Positions 8,963-17,806 of a stretch of DNA of 64,000 nt are shown here, piece after piece (within the stretch, counting starts at the first letter, position 1; the number at the start of each line of letters is the position of its first letter). This stretch comes from Holophaga foetida DSM 6591 (lineage in GTDB: Bacteria > Acidobacteriota > Holophagae > Holophagales > Holophagaceae). The DNA is taken from NCBI RefSeq assembly GCF_000242615.2, contig NZ_KI912268.1, positions 1,051,362-1,115,361 on the forward strand. The letters run 5' to 3'. The translations under genes and the position numbers were made by a program. The notes under the pieces were generated by a model that was not told the origin of the DNA, did no database searches, and saw only the letters and a program-made list of their open reading frames with translations.

Positions 8963-10231
8963 ATGCACATCAATGAACTGCTCACCACGGTTGTCGATCT
9001 TGGCGGATCGGACCTCCATCTGAAGGTGGGAAACTTTCCCATCGCCCGTGTCAAGGGCCGCCTGACCCCCCTCACCCAGTTCAAGAAGCTGGTGCAGGAG
9101 GACACCATCGCCATGGCGTACAGCATCATGGCTTCTGAACGCCAGAAGTCCAAGTTCAAGGAGAACCTGGACCTGGATATCGCCTATTCGGTGCCGGCCC
9201 TGGGCCGCTTCCGCTGCAACATCTTCAACCAGCGTGGCACCGTGGGCATGGTGCTCCGGGTCATTCCCAGGCGCATTTTCAGCATCGAGGATCTGATGCT
9301 GCCCAAGGCCCTCACCAAGATCTGCGAGGAACAACGCGGCCTGGTGCTGGTGACGGGCACCACAGGCTCCGGCAAGTCCACCACCCTGGCGGCCATGATC
9401 GATCTCATCAATGCCACCCGCAGCGAGCACATCCTCACCATCGAGGACCCCATCGAGTATCTGCATCGGGACAACCTCTCCATCGTGAACCAGCGGGAGG
9501 TCGAGGCGGACTGCAAGAGTTTCGCCACAGCCCTGCGGGCCGCCCTCCGTCAGGACCCGGACGTGATCCTGGTGGGTGAGATGCGCGACTACGAAACCAT
9601 CGAAACCGCCATCCATGCTGCGGAAACCGGTCATCTGGTCTTCTCCACCCTCCACACCCTGGATGCCACGGAGACCATCAACCGCATCATCTCAGTCTTC
9701 CCGCCCCACCACCAGAAGCAGATCCGCCTGCAACTCTCCCAGGTCCTCAAGGCCGTGGTGAGCCAGCGCCTGGTGCCCAGGGCCGATGGCCAGGGCCGCG
9801 TGCCTGCTGTGGAGCTCCTGGTGGCCACGGAAACGGTCCGATCCTGCATCGAAGACAAGGACAAGACCAAGGGCCTGCGGGATGTCATCGCCCAGGGCAC
9901 CAGCCAGTACGGCATGCAGACCTTCGACCAGAGCCTCTATTTCCTCCTGGGCGAGGGCCTGATCACAGTCGACGAGGCCATGAAGCGGGCCACCAATGTC
10001 GGGGAATTCAAGCTCAAGCTCGAAGGCATCAATTCCACCGCAGACATGTCCCGCTCCAACATGGAGCGCGGCATGGCCATCAGCGCCGGTGGGGGCCGTG
10101 AAGCCGGCGGGTCGCTGGCTGCCCCTCCCATCGCCGCCCCTCCCCTCAGCACCCCGCCGCCCGTGCCGACTCAGCAGTCTCCCCAGCAGCCCCCGCTCCC
10201 CCCGGACTTCAAGATCCCCCTGGGGCGCTGA
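8963..10231 (+). CDS. pilT: PilT/PilU-family type IV pilus retraction ATPase
   Basis: Hexameric secretion-type ATPase that powers pilus retraction and twitching from the inner-membrane base. The 422-aa protein has Walker A GTTGSGKSTT (about 132-141), the Asp box (TIEDPIEYLH), Walker B (DPDVILVGEMRD) and the His box (ETGHLVFSTLHT). The C-terminal part (GMQTFDQSLYFLLGEGLI) resembles PilU more than PilT, and the usual IRNLIREGK segment is changed to a SCIEDKDK version. Residues from about 375 form an unusual Pro-rich tail (APPIAAPPLSTPPP). No other pilus genes are nearby, so it is probably one of several PilT paralogues. Only 4 bp separate its stop from the convergent ctaB stop. Confidence 0.9.
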   Translation: MHINELLTTVVDLGGSDLHLKVGNFPIARVKGRLTPLTQFKKLVQEDTIAMAYSIMASERQKSKFKENLDLDIAYSVPALGRFRCNIFNQRGTVGMVLRVIPRRIFSIEDLMLPKALTKICEEQRGLVLVTGTTGSGKSTTLAAMIDLINATRSEHILTIEDPIEYLHRDNLSIVNQREVEADCKSFATALRAALRQDPDVILVGEMRDYETIETAIHAAETGHLVFSTLHTLDATETINRIISVFPPHHQKQIRLQLSQVLKAVVSQRLVPRADGQGRVPAVELLVATETVRSCIEDKDKTKGLRDVIAQGTSQYGMQTFDQSLYFLLGEGLITVDEAMKRATNVGEFKLKLEGINSTADMSRSNMERGMAISAGGGREAGGSLAAPPIAAPPLSTPPPVPTQQSPQQPPLPPDFKIPLGR

Positions 10232-10235
10232 CCAT

Positions 10236-11138
10236 TCAGCGCAACCATGGGTCCAGCAGGACAAGGGCAGCAAGCAGTAGGGCAAAGGCATTCACAGCAT
10301 GGAACACCCGCCCGGCCTTCCCAGGGGTGTCCCGGAATATCCCCCACCCTCCCCACAGGAGGACAAGGTCCGCGATGACCAGGAGCGCCATACCTGCCGG
10401 ACTCACGATCAGGCCTGAACCCGGAATCAGCACAGAGGAAGTCGCCAGGAGCAAGACCCAGGCAAAGGTCAGACGAGCCAATCCAGGACCGGAGAGCCGT
10501 TGATCCAGGGTTGGGAATCCCCCCCGTGCGTAGTCCCGGCTGTGGATGAGCACCAGAGCCCAGAAGTGGGGTACCTGCCAAAGGAAGATCACCACGGCGA
10601 ACACCAGGACCGGGGCCGCGAGGGGGCCCCTGCCTGCCGCCATCCACCCGATGAAGGGGGGGATGGCCCCGATGAGCGCTCCCGGCAGGACCGCCCAGGC
10701 CGTATGGCGTTTCAAAGGGGTGTAGACCCCGTTGTACCAGACCAGGGCGAGCAGGCCCGCCCCGGCGGAGCCCAGACCGAAAGCCATCAATCCGCCCATC
10801 CCGACAACCACCATCACCAGAGCCCCGCCCCCGGCCCTGTTCACTGAGATTGACCCACTGGGCAGCGGCCGATGCCGGGTCCGGTCCATGCGAGCGTCCC
10901 AGCTCCGCTCCTGGATTTCATTCAGCGCAGCCGCCCCCATGGCCAGAAAGAGCGTGGCCGCCGACAGGGTGAGGCAAGCCAAGCTCCATGCCCCCCCCGC
11001 CAGCCGGTATCCGATGAGGGCCGTCAGCGTAGAGGCCATGGCGATGGGCAGCTTGGTCAGCACCGCCCAGTGACGGATGACCGCAAGCCCTCCACCCGCA
11101 GGCAGGATAAGCAGTGGGTCCACCCCGCAGCCCCTCAC
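10236..11138 (-). CDS. ctaB: protoheme IX farnesyltransferase (heme O synthase)
   Basis: UbiA-family membrane prenyltransferase that turns heme B into heme O for the oxidase encoded upstream. The 300-aa protein has about eight hydrophobic segments, the first Asp-rich motif NEIQERSWDARMDRTRHRPL (about residues 84-103), IGAIPPFIGW, and the second motif region HFWALVLIHSRDYARGG. The chosen GTG at 11138 overlaps the coxB stop as GTGA, indicating coupling; later starts would cut into the hydrophobic N-terminus only slightly, so the exact start is uncertain. Last gene of the respiratory operon. No ctaA (heme A synthase) is seen in the window. Confidence 0.9.
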   Translation of the reverse strand: MRGCGVDPLLILPAGGGLAVIRHWAVLTKLPIAMASTLTALIGYRLAGGAWSLACLTLSAATLFLAMGAAALNEIQERSWDARMDRTRHRPLPSGSISVNRAGGGALVMVVVGMGGLMAFGLGSAGAGLLALVWYNGVYTPLKRHTAWAVLPGALIGAIPPFIGWMAAGRGPLAAPVLVFAVVIFLWQVPHFWALVLIHSRDYARGGFPTLDQRLSGPGLARLTFAWVLLLATSSVLIPGSGLIVSPAGMALLVIADLVLLWGGWGIFRDTPGKAGRVFHAVNAFALLLAALVLLDPWLR

Positions 11139-12091
11139 TTGGCGGCCTTGATGGTGGCGACCACCGCGTCCAGGTCCTTGGCATCCAGGGCGTAAGGGGG
11201 CATGGAGGGTGGATAACCCCGAACCGGCTGGGCCTGGGGATCCAGAATGGCCTTCCGGATCTGGGCCTCGTCCACCACCACCTGGCGCGGCTTTCCGTCG
11301 ATCAGGATTTCCTCCTTGCGCCCCAGCATCCCTTTGAAGGTGGGCGCCACCATGGGCGTGCCATCCAGGGAGTGACAGGAGAGGCAGTCATTGGCCTGCA
11401 TGACCTTGATACCGGGGTCCATGGCCTGGGGAGGTGCCGTGGATCCCTGGGCCAGGGCCTTCCGCCCGGGTTCGGGTGCGCTCTCATCCCCGAAATACCA
11501 GGCCTTGAAGTCGTCTTCGGAGACCACCACGACCTTGGAGAGCATTACCGAATGGCTCACGCCGCAGATGACCGTGCACTCGATATCGAAGGCCCCCAGT
11601 TTGGTGGGTTCGAACCAGGTGGTGTTCACCCTCCCAGGCACCGCATCCATCTTGAGACGGAAGGCCGGGACAAAGAATCCGTGGATCACATCCGCAGACC
11701 GGATCTCCACCTTCATGGGCTTGCCCAGCACCGCGTACAGAACGCCGGTCTGCTTGCCGTTGGGGTATTTGAAGGACCAGCTCCACTGGCGACCTGTTGC
11801 CTCCACCACCATGGAATCCCTGGGGGCGGAGCGCATGTAGTCGAAGTTGGTCCAGCCGAAGTAGAAGATCGCCAGGAAGATCGCTCCGGTGATGACCGTC
11901 CAGGTGATTTCCAGCGGGGTGCTTCCCTCAATCTGATCCGCGACAGGGTGCCGCTTCCGGCTGTACCGGATCACGAAATAAATCATGGCCAGGGTGATGA
12001 TCAGCAGCACCAGGACAGAAATCCCCAGCACAGCCAGGAAAACGAGGTCTGAGCGCTGGGCCGAGGTCGAGGCTTGGGTCATCCAGTCCAT
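11135..12091 (-). CDS. ctaC: caa3-type cytochrome c oxidase subunit II with fused cytochrome c
   Basis: 318-aa subunit II. Two N-terminal membrane helices (about 18-42 and 65-85) precede the CuA domain with its ligands in CTVICGVSHSVM (C-x3-C-x3-H-x2-M), and the C-terminal part carries a c-type heme site CLSCH (about 245-249) with MVAPTFKG downstream. The heme domain defines a caa3 enzyme, which takes electrons directly from a cytochrome or from alternative complex III. The usual order within the operon is shifted: subunit II comes after I, III and IV. It overlaps ctaB by 4 bp. Confidence 0.95.
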   Translation of the reverse strand: MDWMTQASTSAQRSDLVFLAVLGISVLVLLIITLAMIYFVIRYSRKRHPVADQIEGSTPLEITWTVITGAIFLAIFYFGWTNFDYMRSAPRDSMVVEATGRQWSWSFKYPNGKQTGVLYAVLGKPMKVEIRSADVIHGFFVPAFRLKMDAVPGRVNTTWFEPTKLGAFDIECTVICGVSHSVMLSKVVVVSEDDFKAWYFGDESAPEPGRKALAQGSTAPPQAMDPGIKVMQANDCLSCHSLDGTPMVAPTFKGMLGRKEEILIDGKPRQVVVDEAQIRKAILDPQAQPVRGYPPSMPPYALDAKDLDAVVATIKAAK

Positions 12092-12099
12092 GGGACCTC

Positions 12100-12393
12100 C
12101 TAGCGAAACGCCACATCGGAAAACATGAGCGCGAAAAAGATCAGCAGGGTGCCCAGGGCCACAAAGACCACCCCCTTGAGCAGGGGACCCTCATAGCGCA
12201 GGTGCATGAAGAAGTAGAAGACCAGCGCTGCTTTGAGGGGGGTCAACGTGAGCAGCCCCCAGACCGCAGCCCCCTGCCCCAGGTGGCTGAGGCCTACCAG
12301 AACGAGGGTGAAGACGACCAGACAGATCCATACAGCAATGAAGGTGCCGTAGCCCGGGTGGCCATGCTCAGTGGAAGGGTGGGAGGTATCCAT
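12100..12393 (-). CDS. cytochrome c oxidase subunit IV
   Basis: Small membrane protein of 97 aa with three hydrophobic segments (TFIAVWICLVVFTLVLVGL, VWGLLTLTPLKAALVFYFF, GVVFVALGTLLIFFALMF) and the MHLRYE motif after the second, characteristic of the prokaryotic COX4/caa3 subunit IV family. It abuts coxC with no spacer (TGA directly followed by ATG) and precedes ctaC by 8 bp. The role is structural support of the oxidase core. Confidence 0.88.
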   Translation of the reverse strand: MDTSHPSTEHGHPGYGTFIAVWICLVVFTLVLVGLSHLGQGAAVWGLLTLTPLKAALVFYFFMHLRYEGPLLKGVVFVALGTLLIFFALMFSDVAFR

Positions 12394-12990
12394 TCAGGCC
12401 GCCAGGTAGAAGAGGGGAAGCAGAAAGATCCAGATGACATCCACCAGATGCCAGTAGAGGCCACCGTTTTCCAGGAGCGTGTAGTGCCCGGGATGGATGC
12501 GTCCCCGCAGCATCATCACGAGCATGACGGACAGCACGCCCATGCCAGCGATCACGTGGAGCCCATGGAGCCCAGTCATGCTGAAGTAGAGGCCGTAGAA
12601 GATGCGCTCGCCCTGAGGCAGGGTAAGGATCCGGGCTGAATCCGGGTAGAGGCCGTGGTGGAACTTGGCCGCCCATTCGACGCCCTTGATGCAGAGGAAG
12701 ACCAGGCCCAGAAGGACCGTGCACCCCACCAGGATCCTGGACCAGAGTTCCTGTCCCCGCTGCATGGCCACGATGCCGAGGGCCATGCTGAGGCTGCTGG
12801 TCAGCAGGATGAAGGTATTGGTCACGCCCAGGGTGGCATTGAGCTCAGCTCCCGCATGGTGGAACTCCACCGGATAGCGGGCCCGCATATATGAATAAGC
12901 TATAAATAACCCACCAAAAAGCAGGATCTCCGTCACCAGGAAGAGCCACATGCCCAGCTTGGAGCCAAAATCGTCCCGATGCTCAACCAT
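12394..12990 (-). CDS. ctaE: cytochrome c oxidase subunit III
   Basis: 198-aa heme-copper oxidase subunit III with five membrane segments. Seen: KLGMWLFLVTEILLFGGLF near the start, and FYGLYFSMTGLHGLHVIAGM and WHLVDVIWIFLLPLFYL toward the end, all family hallmarks. The ATG at 12990 is preferred over the in-frame ATG at 13023 because GGGAGG lies 5 nt before it and it gives a normal short N-terminus; it overlaps the coxA stop by 8 bp. The short length (five rather than seven helices) is usual for caa3 enzymes. Confidence 0.93.
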   Translation of the reverse strand: MVEHRDDFGSKLGMWLFLVTEILLFGGLFIAYSYMRARYPVEFHHAGAELNATLGVTNTFILLTSSLSMALGIVAMQRGQELWSRILVGCTVLLGLVFLCIKGVEWAAKFHHGLYPDSARILTLPQGERIFYGLYFSMTGLHGLHVIAGMGVLSVMLVMMLRGRIHPGHYTLLENGGLYWHLVDVIWIFLLPLFYLAA

Positions 12991-14608
12991 GCTGACCTCC
13001 CTTCCGGAACTCGTAGGGGCCATGGTCGATCACCGGGATCTCCTCGAAATTTTCCGTAATGGGGGGGGATGGCAAGGTCCACTCAAGGGTCACACCGCCC
13101 CAGGGATTCCCCTCCGCACGGGGGCCCTTCCGGGCCGCCCAGATCAGGGCCACCAGATAGATCACCAGACCCAGGGCCAGCAGCCAGGAGCCCACCGTAA
13201 CCACCTGGTGCCCGGCGTGGAACATGGGGAGATGCTCATAGTAGCGCCGGGGCATGCCCTGCATCCCCAGCACCAGCATGCCGAAGTAGAGCATATTGAA
13301 GCCCACGAAGAGCGGGAACCAGGCCGCGATAATGAGCTTCTTGGAGTACATCCGCCCGAACATCTTGGGGAACCAGTAGAGCAGGGCCGCGAAGAAGGCG
13401 AAGCCCGTCCCTCCGAACATCACGTAGTGAAAGTGCCCCACGATGAAGTAGGTGTCGTGGACGTGGACATTGATGGAAAGGGCCCCCTGCATGACCCCGG
13501 TGAGCCCTCCGATGCAGAAGAGGAAGATGAAGGTGAGGGCATAAAAGAGAGGGGGCTGGACGTCAATGGAGCCTTTGTAGAGGGTGCTGACCCAGTTGAA
13601 GACCTTGATGGCGCTGGGAATGGCCACGATCATCGTCAGGAGCGAGAAGACCATGTTGGCAAACTCGCTCATGCCGCTGGTGAACATGTGGTGGGCCCAG
13701 ACCAGGCTCCCGACCCCGGCGATGCTCATGCTCGAGAAGGCGATGGCCGTGTATCCAAAGATGGGCTTGCGACTGAAGGTGGGCATGATCTCCGAAATGG
13801 CCCCCATGGCCGGAAGGATCATGATGTAGACCGCCGGGTGGCTGTAGATCCAGAAGAGATGCTGGTAGAGGAGCGGATCGCCTCCCTTGGTGGGGTCGAA
13901 GATGCCGATCCCGAATAGGCGCTCCAGCATCACGAGGATCAGGGTGATGGCCAGGACGGGGGTGGCCAGAATCTGGATCCAGGAAGTGGAGTAGAGAGAC
14001 CAGCAGAAGAGGGGCATGCGGAACCAGGACATCCCCGGAGCCCGCAGGCGGTGGATGGTGGTGATGAAGTTGATGCCGGTCAGCATGCTGGAGAAACCCA
14101 GCACGAAGGCTGCAAAGACCGCCAGGGTGACATTGGTGCCGGTCTGGAGACTGAAAGGGGCGTAGAAGGTCCACCCTGTATCCGGTGCCCCACCCCCGGT
14201 AAACAGGGAGAGGAGGGCGAGGATGGCCCCGGCAATGTAGAAATACCAGCTCGCCAGATTCAGGCGGGGAAAGGCCACGTCCTTCGCCCCGATGAGGATG
14301 GGCAGGAAGAAGTTGCCGAAGACGGCGGGCAGCCCCGGCACCACGAAAAGAAAGATCATGATGACGCCATGGACCGTGAAGAGGGCGTTATAGGTCCGGG
14401 CCGTCACCAGGTGGTGGAAGGTATCCAACTGCACCAGGCGCATGAGGACACCTACCCCGACGCCCACCATGAAGAAGGCCAGCATGGACCAGAGGTAGAG
14501 GATACCGATGCGCTTGTGGTCCGTGGACGTCAGCCAGGCCATCAAGCCTCTGCGAGGCCCTTCGTCCGCGAGAAAGCCCATACCGGCTGAAGTGGTACTG
14601 CTGTTCAT
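12983..14608 (-). CDS. ctaD: caa3-type cytochrome c oxidase subunit I (A2-type)
   Basis: 541-aa catalytic subunit with about 12-13 helices holding heme a and the a3-CuB centre. Ligands seen: FTVHGVIMIF (heme a His), the YSHPAVYI motif of helix VI (CuB His and cross-linked Tyr), HHMFTSG (CuB His pair), and VHDTYFIVGHFHYVMFGG (heme a3 and a His). YSHP in place of GHPE means it lacks the helix VI Glu and belongs to the A2 class, like the Rhodothermus and Thermus caa3 enzymes. The start at 14608 overlaps the SCO stop as ATGA; the longer upstream frame lies within that gene. Confidence 0.96.
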   Translation of the reverse strand: MNSSTTSAGMGFLADEGPRRGLMAWLTSTDHKRIGILYLWSMLAFFMVGVGVGVLMRLVQLDTFHHLVTARTYNALFTVHGVIMIFLFVVPGLPAVFGNFFLPILIGAKDVAFPRLNLASWYFYIAGAILALLSLFTGGGAPDTGWTFYAPFSLQTGTNVTLAVFAAFVLGFSSMLTGINFITTIHRLRAPGMSWFRMPLFCWSLYSTSWIQILATPVLAITLILVMLERLFGIGIFDPTKGGDPLLYQHLFWIYSHPAVYIMILPAMGAISEIMPTFSRKPIFGYTAIAFSSMSIAGVGSLVWAHHMFTSGMSEFANMVFSLLTMIVAIPSAIKVFNWVSTLYKGSIDVQPPLFYALTFIFLFCIGGLTGVMQGALSINVHVHDTYFIVGHFHYVMFGGTGFAFFAALLYWFPKMFGRMYSKKLIIAAWFPLFVGFNMLYFGMLVLGMQGMPRRYYEHLPMFHAGHQVVTVGSWLLALGLVIYLVALIWAARKGPRAEGNPWGGVTLEWTLPSPPITENFEEIPVIDHGPYEFRKGGQHG

Positions 14609-15393
14609 AGGCGATCCCCATGGTTGCGACGGGACTTTCGGCGGCTGGAAATCATCAGGACGCCGACGAAGAGGGCGACGGCCAGAAGCGTGATGACAGC
14701 CACCAGGCGGGTGGCGCTGAACACGTAGTTCTTCCCGGCCGGATCCGAGGTGTAGCAGAACTTCAGCCACTTGTTGACCGAGGGGCGGGCTTCGCCCCGG
14801 GCGGCCTCGGTGATGGCCATCTGAAGCTCCGCAGGCAAGTAATTCACGCCGTACATGTAGCGCGTGATCTTCCCCTTGGGCGATAGGATCATGAGCACCC
14901 CGACGTGGGCAAAGCTGTCCCCTTCCCGCTTGAATCGGAAGCCCACCGAATCGCAGACGGCTTTGGTGTCAGCGGCCTTGCCCGTCAGGAAGCGCCAAGC
15001 CGTGGGCGGGAAGGGCCGGGTCATTTCCTTGAGGAAGTTGCTGCGTTTCTGCCAAGCCATTTCCGGGGTGTCCCGTTCATCGAAGCTGACAGTGATGATC
15101 TGGAAGTCCTTGCCGGGCTCAGCCTGGACCAGATTGGCCACCTCCAGCACGCCAATGAGCTGGGGGGTGCAGATGCCGGAACACCGGAAGTAGTTGAGGG
15201 TGAGAATGGTGGGCTTGTCGATGAGGCTGCCCAGCTTGACGGGCCTGCCGTCTTCATCGTTCAGCACCATATCCGCCAGGACAGGCTGACCCAGCTTCTC
15301 TTCGACCCCCGCTTCCAGCGGCGTATAGGCATTCTGGGCCTGGAGCGGGACCAAGCTGAGGAAAAGCGGCAGCAGCCAAGCCAATCGATTCAT
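14605..15393 (-). CDS. SCO1/SenC/PrrC-type copper chaperone
   Basis: 262-aa thioredoxin-fold protein that delivers copper to the CuA site of oxidase subunit II. Signal peptide at residues 1-19 (LLPLFLSLVPLQAQ), the copper motif FRCSGICTPQL with C-x3-C (about residue 72), and the third ligand His in FAHVGVLMIL. Unlike many SCO proteins it also has a C-terminal membrane helix (LVAVITLLAVALFVGVLMI) and a basic tail, so it is probably anchored at the C-terminus. The start at 15393 has GGAG 9 nt upstream; the ATG at 15423 is an alternative. It is coupled to coxA by ATGA. Confidence 0.9.
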   Translation of the reverse strand: MNRLAWLLPLFLSLVPLQAQNAYTPLEAGVEEKLGQPVLADMVLNDEDGRPVKLGSLIDKPTILTLNYFRCSGICTPQLIGVLEVANLVQAEPGKDFQIITVSFDERDTPEMAWQKRSNFLKEMTRPFPPTAWRFLTGKAADTKAVCDSVGFRFKREGDSFAHVGVLMILSPKGKITRYMYGVNYLPAELQMAITEAARGEARPSVNKWLKFCYTSDPAGKNYVFSATRLVAVITLLAVALFVGVLMISSRRKSRRNHGDRL

Positions 15394-15450
15394 GGAAAGA
15401 CTCCGAAGGGAAAGGGGCTTCATACGCGTTTGCGAGCAAAAGAAAAAATT

Positions 15451-15755
15451 CCACCACCAAGACACCAAGAACACCAAGAAAAGCCTGATGCGCGAACCGG
15501 GACCCTCAGGCCTGGTTCCGGGAGGGATAGGCGGCCATGGCACGCCCGCATGCCTTCGCCGCCTATCCCCCCCGGAACGCGGGCGGCTTGCCGGGTCCGC
15601 CTGCGGGCGCGCCCCCGCGTAGCGGGGCGGCCGGAGGGTCCAGCCCTGGGGAACTTGGTAACACGGGCTGGCTTTCGCACTCGCCCTGGGCATTACGGCT
15701 GACCGGTGGCAGGCCCTTGGTGATTCATTGGTGCCCTTGGAGTCTTGGTGGTGGA
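15451..15755. repeat. intergenic inverted-repeat element between the cytochrome c and SCO genes
   Basis: Outer arms contain CCACCACCAAGACACCAAG (15451 on) and, inverted, CTTGGAGTCTTGGTGGTGG ending at 15755. Inside is a second strong hairpin, CCGGGAGGGATAGGCGG with its near-complement at about 15518-15578, then further GC-rich palindromic sequence to about 15650. It fills the 392-bp gap 15394-15785 within the respiratory operon. There is no coding potential I trust; it appears to be a composite of dispersed palindromic repeats. Confidence 0.65.
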
Positions 15756-15785
15756 AGTCGTTTTTATCTTTATCGAAAAATCGTC

Positions 15786-16670
15786 TCATGGCGTCACCAG
15801 AGCCCGATGCAGCACCCCCCACTCCTCCCGGGAGTAGGTGGCCACCATGGGCGAGAAGCCGTTCCCCGGAAGCCCCTGGGACAGACCCGAAGCCAGGCGC
15901 TCGACGCTCTGGCGCCAACCCGGCAGGAGGGCCAGGGTCTGGGCGGCTCGCTCGGGATCCAGGACGGCGGCCCGGACGGCCGGATCACGGAGATCGAGCC
16001 TCGCAACAGGCTGGGACTCCTTCGCAATCAGGGTCAGGGCCTTGGCCACGGGAACGCGGTTCGGGATGGTTTCCCCGGCGGTGGCGAAGAGCCGGGCCAG
16101 ACCTTCCAAGGCCTTTGGGTCCTCCTGGGCCCGCGCGAAGCGCCCCAGGGACTGGACCGCGTGCACCAGAGCCATGCGATCCCGCTTGCTGAGGTAGTTG
16201 TAGGAAACCATGGAGGATCCGGGAACGCCCTTCTCCAGGGTCTGGAAGATCTCCGGGATGCCCGGGCCATTCTTCCAGCCTTCCTTCTGAGTGAATCGAC
16301 GGGGGGCAGGATTGAGCCCCTTGGCACCGGGCCCGTCCCCCTGCCCTTCCGCCCCGTGGCAGGTGGCGCAGGTTTGGACATAGATGGCCTTCCCCCGGGC
16401 CATCAGCTCGGGATTGGGGCTCATCACGGTCCTGGGATCGATGGGAGGAACGGTACGCCCCTTCTCCGCCAGGTAGGCCGTGGGGTCCAGCCAACCGGAC
16501 TGGCCCTGGGGCGCAGCCACAGGCACCTCGGCCGCCGGAGCGTTGGCGTTGCGGGTCCCGGGCACGATGAGGAAGGCGAAAAGGGTCAGGATGCAGAGGA
16601 AGAGCGCCACCACCAGCAGGGCGGAGAGCAGTCGCCGGAGTTCGGAGGGGGAGAGGTAGCGCTCGATCAT
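15786..16670 (-). CDS. membrane-anchored monoheme cytochrome c of the act operon
   Basis: 294-aa protein with one N-terminal membrane helix (about 15-37), a Pro/Ala linker, and one heme c site CATCH near residue 101 followed by GAEGQGDGPGAKG, typical of class I cytochromes; GSSMVSYNYLS probably supplies the Met ligand. A helical tail of about 120 residues follows the cytochrome domain. It starts inside the actF stop (4-bp overlap) and stands between actF and the oxidase genes. By inference it may carry electrons from alternative complex III to the caa3 oxidase. It is distinct from ActE, whose domain is fused to ActD here. Confidence 0.78.
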   Translation of the reverse strand: MIERYLSPSELRRLLSALLVVALFLCILTLFAFLIVPGTRNANAPAAEVPVAAPQGQSGWLDPTAYLAEKGRTVPPIDPRTVMSPNPELMARGKAIYVQTCATCHGAEGQGDGPGAKGLNPAPRRFTQKEGWKNGPGIPEIFQTLEKGVPGSSMVSYNYLSKRDRMALVHAVQSLGRFARAQEDPKALEGLARLFATAGETIPNRVPVAKALTLIAKESQPVARLDLRDPAVRAAVLDPERAAQTLALLPGWRQSVERLASGLSQGLPGNGFSPMVATYSREEWGVLHRALVTP

Positions 16671-17806
16671 AGGCGGAACTCCAATCCCTGCTTCAGGAAG
16701 GCGTCACCCACCGGCAGGTCCGCCCCAAGCTCCCTGACCCTGTGAACCCAGAGGAAGGCCCCACCCAGGAAGAAGAGGGCGAAGCTCAGTTCCGGCCAGG
16801 ACAGGACGGGGTTCGGCATGAGAACGGGGAAGATCAGCCAATAGAGGTCCAGCAGATGGGCCGCGAGCATGGACCAGGCCACCCAGTGGAGGCGGCGGCC
16901 CGCCTGCTTGGCATCCCGGGTGAGCAGGGCGAAGAAGGGGATCACGAAGTGCAGGAGCCCCATGAGGATCACGACGGCCAGCCAGCCCCCCTGGGTCCGC
17001 TTCTGGTACCAGACCACCTCCTCCGGCAGATCGGCGTACCACATGAGCATGTACTGGGCGAACCCGATGTAGGACCAGAAGACCGTGAAGGCGAAGATGA
17101 AGCCGCCCAGGTTGTAGAGATGATCCCTCCGCACCTCCGGAAGCCGACCCCGCCCCTGGAGGTGGAGCACCATGAGCAGGGTGCCCGAGAGGGCCGACAG
17201 GAAGGCCCCGGCAAAGAGGTAGATGCCGAAGATGTCGCTGTACCACTCAGGCTCAAGCCCAGAGATCCAGTCGAAGGCCACCACCGTGATCCCCAACCCG
17301 AAGAAGACCATGGCCAGGGGTGCGAAGCGGCGCGCGCGGACATTGAACTGGGGGTCCCGGCTCTCATCCTGGCGCAGGGAGCCCCTCACCAGCACACTCA
17401 GGGCCAGCAGCCAGGCCAGGAAGCACAGGGCCACCCGCAGCGAGAAAAAGGGCAGTCCCAGCCAGAAGGCCTTCCCCGCCAGCAGCTTGTTGGCCAGGGC
17501 TTCGGGGCGGGCCCCGGGGTAGAGCACCGGGACAGCACCCAGGGCGATCATGCCAACCGGCACCAGGGGCAGGAGCAGGGTTGAGAGCCGCTCAGGGATG
17601 CGCCGGATGGGCACGCTCCAGCGGGAGGAAACCAGGTGTTCGAGGGCCACCATGAACAGGGAACCCAAGGCCAGGGTCAGCAGGAAGACGAACCACAACA
17701 CCCAGTTGAGCCAGAACCGCGCGGGCCCGGCCACGAAATAAACCGCCAGGATGCCCGCCAGGCCCAGCAGGGTGACGCCCCAAAGACGCTTGGCATTGAG
17801 GCTCAT
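16667..17806 (-). CDS. actF: alternative complex III membrane subunit ActF
   Basis: 379-aa polytopic protein with about ten hydrophobic segments, matching ActF, the smaller NrfD/PsrC-like quinone-site subunit of the quinol:cytochrome c oxidoreductase. Recognisable features are ALEHLVSSRWSVPIRRIPE, FAFDWISGLEPEWYSDIFG-like sequence around residues 180-200, and FTVFWSYIGFAQYMLMWYADLPEE. It overlaps the ActDE gene by 4 bp at its start and the cytochrome gene by 4 bp at its end, so the genes are probably translationally coupled. Confidence 0.9.
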   Translation of the reverse strand: MSLNAKRLWGVTLLGLAGILAVYFVAGPARFWLNWVLWFVFLLTLALGSLFMVALEHLVSSRWSVPIRRIPERLSTLLLPLVPVGMIALGAVPVLYPGARPEALANKLLAGKAFWLGLPFFSLRVALCFLAWLLALSVLVRGSLRQDESRDPQFNVRARRFAPLAMVFFGLGITVVAFDWISGLEPEWYSDIFGIYLFAGAFLSALSGTLLMVLHLQGRGRLPEVRRDHLYNLGGFIFAFTVFWSYIGFAQYMLMWYADLPEEVVWYQKRTQGGWLAVVILMGLLHFVIPFFALLTRDAKQAGRRLHWVAWSMLAAHLLDLYWLIFPVLMPNPVLSWPELSFALFFLGGAFLWVHRVRELGADLPVGDAFLKQGLEFRL

